Positions 43,001-52,000 of a DNA stretch of 64,000 nucleotides are shown in pieces (position 1 is the first letter of the stretch; each line of letters opens with the position of its first letter). A model generated the notes under the pieces. The model was not told the DNA's origin and ran no database searches. It was given only the letters and a program-made list of their open reading frames with translations. The DNA comes from Platanthera guangdongensis (Eukaryota > Streptophyta > Magnoliopsida > Asparagales > Orchidaceae), in NCBI GenBank assembly GCA_039583875.1, contig CM077151.1, positions 23,120,208-23,184,207 of the forward strand. Reading direction: 5' to 3'. Both the position numbers and the translations under genes were made by a program.

Positions 43001-46000
43001 GTGGTCTTAGATATGGAGGAAGACAAGGAAGTTATTATTATCGTAGGGAGACCGTTCCTAGCCACGGGTAGGATGTTGATTGATGTGCAGAAGGGAGAAT
43101 TGACAATGAGGGTGAACGACGAGCAAGTAACATTTACCTTACTTAAGGCAATGATGTTTCCCCATCGAGAGGAAGACATGGAGGTGGTCAATCACGTGAC
43201 CATTTATGACTATGAGTTGACTCGTCGATCTATTGTCCAATGAACAAGAAGTTTTGTTGACTCACCTATTGATTGGGGAGGATGCATCTGAGGAGGAAGG
43301 AGAAATACAGGAATGCTTACAAGCATTTGAGAGGCAAATTGATTGGGTTCAGAATCCGGAACCATTAGAGATATCTGAGAAAACTGTCTCAGTAAAACCC
43401 TCCATCGTAGAGCCACCATTGTTAGAGCCACGGGTAGGATGTTGATTGATGTGCAGAAGGGAGAATTGACAATGAGGGTGAACGACGAGCAAGTAACATT
43501 TACCTTACTTAAGGCAATGATGTTTCCCCATCGAGAGGAAGACATGGAGGTGGTCAATCACGTGACCATTTATGACTATGAGTTGACCTGTCGATCTATT
43601 GTCCAATGAACAAGAAGTTTTTATGACTCACCTATTGATTGGGGAGGATGCATCTGAGGAGGAAGGAGAAATACAAGAATGCTTACAAGCATTTGAGAGG
43701 CAGATTGCTTGGGTTCAGAATCCGGAATCATTAGAGATATCTGAGAAAACTGTCTCAGTAAAACCCTCCATCGTAGAGCCACCATTGTTAGAGTTGAAAC
43801 CCCTTCCTGGGCATCTTTATTATGCGTTCCTAGGCGAGAACAATACTTTACTGGTAATTGTTAACTCCAAATTAGAATCGGAACAACTACTGAAGCTTAT
43901 TAAACTTTTAAAACGATACAAGTCAGCAGTTGGTTGGACCATAACAGATATCCGGGGGATCATCCCATCATTGTGCATGCATAAGATCCGCTTGGAAGAG
44001 CCATGCAAGGGATCTATAGAACCCCAATGCCGACTAAGTCCACCGATGAAAGAAGTAGTGATGAAATTAATTATAAAATAGCTAGACGTAGGGGTCATCC
44101 ATCCTATCTCGGATAACTCATGGGTGTCGCCAGTGCATTGTGTCCCAAAGAAAGGAGGGCTGACGATAGCGAGGAATGAGAAGGGTGAGTTAATATCAAC
44201 TAGAACAGTTACTAGGTGGCAGATTTGTATAGACTATAGGAAGTTAAATAAAGCCACTAGGAAGGATCATTTTCCCCTTCCTTTCATTGATCAAATCCTG
44301 GATAGACTGACAGGGAATAATTTCTTCTGCTTTCTAGATGGTTACTCTGGTTACAATCAGATTATGATAGACCTAGAGGATCAAGAGAAAACAACCTTCA
44401 CCTGCCCCTTTGGGACGTTCGCATTTAGAATGCTGCCCTTTGGTCTATGCAATGCACCTGCCACTTTCCAGCGCTGTGTAATCACACTCATCGCAGACCT
44501 TCTAGAAAAGGGTGAAGGTCTTGAGGATTACGGCATCGAGGTCTACATGGATGATTTCTCTATCTTTGGCAAGTCATTTGAGGCTTGCTTGATCTGCTTA
44601 GAGAGGGTGCTAGCACGGTGTGTGGAGACTAATCTAGTGTTAAACTGGGAGAAATGTCATTTCATGGTCCGTGAAGAGATGGTGTTGGGCCACCATGTCT
44701 CTAGAAGTGGGTTAGGAGTGGATAGGGCAAAATTAGACGCGATAGAGCAGTTACCTCCACCCAAAAATATAAAAATGTTGAGGAGCTTCTCAGGACACGC
44801 CGACACGCCGGTTTCTATCGTTGATTTATCAAAGATTTCGCAAAGATAGCAAAGCTGTTGAGTGGTTTATTAAAAAAAGATGTGAAATTTTATTTCAGTG
44901 ATGAGTGTTTAGAAGCGTTCTGTTAACCCAGAAATCGGCGATCCTTCCCAAGGTGGACAGCTGGCTAATCGCGACCCTTAGATTCTCCCTTTTGATCGCG
45001 ATGAGCCCCAGCGCAGGCGGACAGTTTTCCCTATCCGCCTAGGTCTCCTAGCAACCGCGTGCCCTGCGGGACGGCGGGCTATTCCCATGGCTCACCGTCG
45101 CGGGACATGCGGTTAGGTCCGCTAATCATGCAGTACTTTTCCTTGCAGGAGTCCGCCAACAGCACCACCAGGAGCGGCCTCCTAGTCTGCCCAAGGGGCG
45201 GCGGTCTCCTACCGCCGTCCGCCGAGACTGCCCACCAGGGGAGGCCTCCCTGCTGCCCAAGGGGCGGCGGCCTCCAGTTCTCTCCAGGGGCATCATTCCG
45301 CTTGCTTCATCGGTCAATGTGGCGGACGCAAATTCCCAGTCCGCGGAGTCCGCGCAGGTCGTCATGCTGACGTCATTGGGCCCCGCTTCTAGAAGAACTT
45401 CCCTGGGCCTATAAATAGCCCCTGGTGCCTCTCATTCTGCATCGTTGGAGAGACCGCGAAGGTGGAGACAAGTCTTGCCAGCAGACCCTGCGGACTCCGT
45501 TTTCCAGTCCGCGCAGTCCGTCATCAATCTTCCAGCAGACCCCGCGGACTCCGTTTTCCAGTCCGCGCAGTCCGTCATCACCCTTTCAGCAAGCTCTGCG
45601 GACTCAGATTTCCTGTCCGCGCAGTCCTCCACAGCCCTCCAGCAGCTTGCCAGGAGACACTACAGACTCTGTTTTCCAGTCCTCCAGCTGTCAGCTTCTC
45701 TTCTCTGCTTTCTGGCATCTTCTTCTCCTTTAGCCGCCAACTTCTCTTTGTACTCCTTTAGTGATTTGTTGTAAAGGTGTACTTGTAAACTTGTAATCTC
45801 TAGCTATTAATCAAAGGAAAGCCCGTCGCAAGAGTGACATTTAGGCCGCGGCGGGCGAAGTGTGTTGTTGCCGCTGCTAGCGGCCCCCTTCTTCTCCTCT
45901 CTGCCCAGCAAGCCTTGCTCCTCTGCTCAGCAAGTCTTGCTCCTCTGCTCAGCAAGCTTCTTCTCTGCTCCGCTCAGCTCTTCTCGGCAACCAACTTGCA

Positions 46001-49000
46001 AGCACAACCGTCACATTAGTCGTCTGCCCGACAGCTCCTGATCAACCTCCTCCTCCTCTCTTGATCAACCCGCTCTGTTGATCAAGCTTCTCTCCTCTAT
46101 CCCGGCAACCCTCTTTGACAAGCCGTTTGCTCCACTCTCGAGCACTCACAGGCTTCCTTCCCTCCCTCCTCTCCTCCTCTCCTAGCTTGTGAGACCGAAC
46201 ACCCCCTCCGTGTTAGCTGGCTGGTGCCCCGCGACGTTTCCGCGCATCAACAGTTAACACGCGACCTTCAGATCCGGTAAGACGGTGAACAGCGACAGTT
46301 AGACATGTCAGATCAATCAGCCGAGAACTTTGCTCCAAGTCCCAGTGAAGATCCTCTCTGGGAAGCTTTTGAGCAGTCGCGCCGTGAGAATGCTCAACAG
46401 TTCCAAGCAATCAACCAAGTCCTTGCTGCAATCATGCAGCGGTTAGACTCTCATCCAGCAGCAGCTCCGGCTGCTCCAATCAATCTAACACCAACATCAG
46501 AGCATAAGCAAGCTTATTCTCAAGCTTGTCCGCCGTTCTATCCGCCTTACACCCCAACCTTCCCGCAAGGTCCTGCTGCTCCTTTGCGAACTCAAGATGA
46601 AGAGTTTGTCGCTCGCCAAAACTTCTTCCGGCAAGCAGCCCGGGGAAGTCCTGCAAGATTTCTTAACTTTCAAGGAAGTCATCCTTGCCCCCCAGCTCCT
46701 GCCTCTGCTCCTCCCCCATCAACCTTTCCTTTCTACCCCCTGCTTCTTTTGCAGCTGCAGCCTATGCTCCCTTTAATCCCTATGCTGTGGGAGAGCAGGA
46801 AGAGCCATCTCCCTTTACCGAGAGCGTTCGCCTTGAACCCACTCCAGCAAACTTCAGAGAGCCTCGACTGCCAATCTATACTGGAGAGACTGATCCGGTC
46901 AAACATCTTCAAGCCTTTGAATCAGCCGTTGCTCTCAAGACCCTGTCAGATGCAACCAAGTGCAAGCTCCTTGTGACAACCTTTGATGGGAAAGTGAGGG
47001 ACTGGTTCTATGACCTCCGTCCTCACTCCATCACTTCCTTCCTTGATCTTCGTAGAGAGTTCCTTCTCAGATTCTCTACCTCCTCCAAGAGAAAGGGCGG
47101 TCCTGAAGACCTCTTTGAGATCAGACAGCGCAGTGATGAAACTTGTTCTCAATTTGTTGATCGATTCCAGAGAGAGATTCTGGACATCGAAATCGTTGAT
47201 CAAGAAATGTATCGAGTGGCTCTTATCCACGGTATTCGTGAAGGGCCTCTCAAATTTGAAGCCAATGTCCGTGCTCCAAGGACATACCAAGAGCTGATTG
47301 CTCTAGCCAACTCGTACATCTGAGGCGAGAAGAGCAATCCAAGCTTCGTCTCCAAGCTCGTATCAGAGAAAGATCCGTTTCGCAAGCAGCCTCCGAGGTC
47401 TCCTTGCAATCATTTCCCAACTCACTCAAGGAAGGAGAGAAGGCTTCATCGCCAGCGATACTCCTTCCCGAGCCGCGATGCTCAAGATCCATTGCTATCA
47501 CTAGCTCCTTCTCAAACAGCAACTGTTCAACAGCAGCAAGACGATGACTTGCATGAGTCTGATCTCGACGACATCGTGCAAGAAGTAAGCCAAATCATGA
47601 AAGACAGGGCCAACTACAAGAAGCCCTATCGGCCGACCGATCAGAGGTTTAGAAACTCAGAGCCTTATTGTGAATTCCACAAAGAGTCAGGCCATCGAAC
47701 AGAAGACTGCCGAGCATTCCGCCAGCTTGTGCAAAGGATGCTCCGGCAGGGAAAGATGCATGACCTGCTTCCTAAAGAAAATCGCCCTGATCCATCGACT
47801 TCAAAGGGCAAAGAAATTTCAGATGTTCCTTGCTCCTCAAGGGGAGTGAACCACATCGAAGAGCCTCCTCTCCTCGTTGTTAACCCAACCGTCGAATGCT
47901 TCGATGCCGATGACGAGGGCGTGCTGGGAAGGCTATTCTAAACTAGCAAGGACTTCACAGTCCTCCAAAGCGATGGACTTCACAGTCCTCCAGAGCTCCT
48001 TGCAACCTTCAGGGGTTATCTCAACCCTTGCTCTCTCTCCCTTTCAAACATTTTCATTACAACACTTCTCAGTGTTCTTTTCTTGCTTTTCTGCAAAGCT
48101 TTTATTCAGGGATCTCGTACTAACACAGTTCCCTTTTTGTGTTGCCCCTTCCTCTTCTTCTCTCTCTCTTTGGGATCAGTACGCCAATGAGATATCGCCG
48201 AGTCTGAAACGTTCCCTCCGTGGTTTGTTCTCGCACTACCGCTTCGACCACATATGGCGGGAGTATACCCATATGTGTAGTGGGAGCAGTTCACTCTACG
48301 ATTATGGGCTTCAGACTTAGGATCCTAGCCGGCATCTGACACAGAGTGTGTGCTAGGGGAGCCCCATGTGTTAGCTCTGCTGTGCGTCGTATAGGATACA
48401 TTACGGTTAGGATGATCTTCGCTGGACAAGCAATGGCGATCAAGCGTAGCCTTGTCTCTTTGATCATCCTTCAACTGTGGTGGCCGAGCACTCTCCGGCA
48501 CCCTCGATCCGTGCCTCTCGGGTTCTCACAACTCCACTGATCAATACACAGACAATATAGGCCTCTTGGCGCAACCTGTCTCGTTGATCAGTGATGCTTG
48601 TGCCCAAGGCAAGAGAGCAGTGTTTCTAGCAATCCTTCTCAGGATCTTCCTTGCTTCTAGCAGTCCTTCTCAGGACCTTCCCTTGCTTTTCTCTTCTGTG
48701 CCCTCCTTGAGGATGCGCGGCCAGCCTGCTTTGAGTAGGACTATACTCGGGGTGATTTTCCCAGGCCAGTGATGCATAAGGCCCACGGGGAACACCTGTG
48801 GCAGCATTCAACCTTCTTCAGTCATTCCGAGTATAGACCTCCCCTTTTCGTCTATTGCCTTCTTTCACAGGTGAACAGGTTATTCCGACCTACCAAAAGG
48901 ATTTCCAGCAATCACTTTGCTCATGCTCATCCTATATGAATTGCTTGTTCAAAGCTCTATCGGATGATGACTCGCACTCTACCTATATAAGCTCTATTGC

Positions 49001-52000
49001 TCTCATCTCCTATACATTGTTTGCTCAAGCGCTATCAGCCATGCTATTGCAATCCAGTCATATCTGTCAGCAGTTAACACTCAGTTTATTTATCCAGGCT
49101 TCATGATAAGCATTCATCAGGCATTCTCCTTGCTAATTGGTCATATCGGCCTTATCTCGTCAACAGTTAACAGTCAACAGTTAACATTTGCAAGCCTTCT
49201 CTTCACAGGTACTTGCAAGTTATTTTCATGTCTTATTTGCTTCTAACTCCTCTTCTTGCAGAGATTAGCAAACACCTGCAAGCCTCATCCAGGTACTTGC
49301 AGTCTAAATTATTATTTTATATCTGCCGCTCACTCTTTTATTTCTGCAGTGAATAGCACACCTGCAAGCCTCATCCAGGTACTTGCAGCGTATTTTTATA
49401 TACAATACCTGCTCCTAACTCTCTTCTTGCAGAGATCAGCAAACCCTTGCAAGTTTCTTCACAGGTACTTGCAAGTTACTCTCATATATTATGCATACTC
49501 TTAACTCTTCCTTTGCAGAAACCAGCAAAGACTTGCAAGTCACTTCCAGGTACTTGCGAGTTGTTATGCCTTTCTGTTTTCCTCACTTTTGTTTTGCAGA
49601 ACATTTACAGAAGACACGCCTTCTTCGTTTTGCAAAAGCAAATTCAGGTACACACTCGATGTGCCACCCATACATGCTTACCCTAACTTTCCTTTTGCAG
49701 GAAAATAGACAGGAAGCACCAAGCTTGTAAGGAGAGTCTTCAGGTTCTGTCTCTCCTTGCTCCTCTTCTTCCGTTGGGGTGGATCACGATTTTCGTGGGT
49801 CTCCAACTTTTTCGAAGTTCTTTTCGGAACTTGAAAAAGTGCGGGGATTATGTTAACCCAGAAATCGGCGATCCTTCCCAAGGTGGACAGCTGGCTAATC
49901 GCGACTCATAGATTCTCCCTTTTGATCGCGATGAGCCCCAGCGTAGGCGGACGGTTTTCCCTATCCGCCTAGGTCTCCAAGCAACCGCGTGCCCTGCGGG
50001 ACGGCGGGCTATTCCCATGGCTCACCATCGCGTGACATGCGGTTAGGTCCAATAATCATGCAGTACTTTTCCTTGCAGGAGTCCGCTAACAGCACCACCA
50101 GGAGCGGCCTCCTAGTCTGCCCAAGGGGCGGCGGTCTCCTACCGCCGTCCGCCGAGACCGCCCACCAGGGGCGGCCTCCCTGCTGCCCAAGGGGCGGCGG
50201 CCTCCTGCCGCCGTCCGTCGAGGCCGCCCACCCGGGGCGTCCTCTGCCCGCCAGCCGGGCGGATTCCCCCAGAATCCGCCCTGGCCGCCCGCTAGGGGGC
50301 GGCCCCGGCATCCGCCGGGCGGACTCCCCCTGAAGTCCGCCCAGGCCGCCCGCAAGGGGGCGGCCCGGCCTGCCGGGAGGACTCCCCCTGGAGTCCGCCC
50401 AGGCCGCCCGCTAGGGGGCGGCCCCGGCATCCAGCCGGGCGGACTCCCCTGGAGTCCGCCCAGGCCGCCCGCAAGGGGGCGGCCCGGCCTGCCGGGCGGA
50501 CTCCCCCTGGAGTCCGCCCAGGCCGCCCATTAGGGGGCGGCCTCCGGCCTGCCGGGCGGACTCCTCCCGGAGTCCGCCCAGGTCGCCCGCTAGGGGCGGC
50601 CTCCAGTTCTCTCTAGGGGCATCCTTCCGCTTGCTTCATCGGTCAATGTGGCGGACGCAAATTCCCAGTCCGCGGAGTCCGCGCAGGTCGTCATGCTGAC
50701 GTCACTGGGCCCCGCTTCTAGAAGAACTTCCCTGGGCCTATAAATAGCCCCTGGTGCCTCTCATTCTGCATCGTTGGAGAGACCGCGAAGGTGGAGACAA
50801 GTCTTGCCAGCAGACCCTGCGGACTCCGTTTTCCAGTCAGCGCAGTCCGTCATCAGCCTTCCAGCAGACCCTGCGGACTCCGTTTTCCAGTCCGCGCAGT
50901 CCGTCATCAGCCTTCCAGCAGACTCTGCGGACTCAGATTTCCTGTCCGCGCAGTCCTCCACAGCCCTCCAGCAGCTTGCCAGCAGACACTGCAGACTCTG
51001 TTTTCCAGTCCTCCAGCTGTCAGCTTCTCTTCTCTGCTTTCTGGCATCTTCTTCTCCTTTAGCCGTCAGCTTCTCTTTGTACCCCTTTAGTGATTTGTTG
51101 TAAAGGTGTACTTGTAAACTTGTAATCTCTAGCTATTAATCAAAGGAAAGCTCGTCGCAAGAGTGACATTTAGGCCGCGGCGGGCGAAGTGTGTTGTTGC
51201 CGTTGCTAGCGGCCCCCTTCTTCTCCTCTCTGCCCAGCAAGCCTTGCTCCTCTGCTCAGCAAGTCTTGCTCCTCTGCTCAGCAAGCTTCTTCTCTGCTTC
51301 GCTCAGCTCTTCTCGGCAACCAACCTGCAAGCACAACCGTCACATTAGTCGTCTGCCTGACAGCTCCTGATCAACCTCCTCCTCCTCTCTTGATCAACCC
51401 GCTCTGTTGATCAAGCTTCTCTCCTCTATCCCCGCAACCCTCTTTGACAAGTCGTTTGCTCCACTCTCGAGCACTCAGAGGCTTCCTTCCTTCCCTCCTC
51501 TCCTCCTCTCCTAGCTTGTGAGACCGAACACCCCCTCCGTGTTAGCTGGCTGGTGCCCCGCGACGTTTCCGCGCATCAACACGTTCAATGAACTTAAAAA
51601 ACATTTGACTACGACACCTATTGTTGTGACACCTAATTGGAAAGAGCCGTTTGTTTGGTGTGTGACGCGAGCGATTATGTGGTGGGAGTTGTCTTGGGGC
51701 AAATGCGGGAGAAAATATTCCATACAATAGCCTATGCTAGCAAAACCCTCATTGACGCCCAAGTTAATTACACTACCACAGAGAAAGAATTATTGGCAGT
51801 GGTTTTTGCGTTTGAGAAGTTTAGGTTATATCTTCTATGCACGAAGGTATAAATCGAAACCTCGATTTATACGGTGGGTACTTCTACTGCAAGAGTTTGA
51901 TGTGGAGATCAGAGATAGGAAAGGAACGGAAAATCCGGTTGCAGACCATCTATCTAGGATTGAGAACACTACTCAATCGGTACCTCTTGAGATCGATGAG

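Larger units (their letters stand above)
44921..46252 (+). repeat. 5' LTR of element H (short form)
   Basis: 1332 bp. It lacks the GC-rich hairpin array of the 3' LTR; the flanking text GGCGGCGGCCTCCAGTTCTC closes the gap directly at about 45260-45280. Confidence 0.93.
44921..51581 (+). mobile_element. gag-only LTR retrotransposon H (TR-GAG type) nested in gypsy G
   Basis: A 6661-bp element with LTRs 44921-46252 and 49851-51581, TG...CA ends and a perfect CGTTC duplication (44916-44920 and 51582-51586). The interior encodes only a gag protein (46305-47941, with two lesions). The remaining 1.9 kb is noncoding with tandem repeats. No protease, RT, RNase H or integrase is present, so it must move, if at all, with enzymes from another element. 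This matches terminal-repeat retrotransposons with a gag domain. A solo LTR of the same family lies at 55720-57278. The site after the 5' LTR (GTTAACACGCGACC) is not the initiator Met tRNA type. Confidence 0.9.

Noticed and set aside
49205..49700. CRISPR-like array
   Set aside because: Repeat units are degenerate, spacer-like parts are also repeated, and the setting is a plant LTR element.
44921..51581. Element H as an autonomous gypsy element because gypsy RT and RNase H lie on both sides
   Set aside because: The CGTTC duplication and LTR ends show that those domains belong to the host element G; H itself has only gag.
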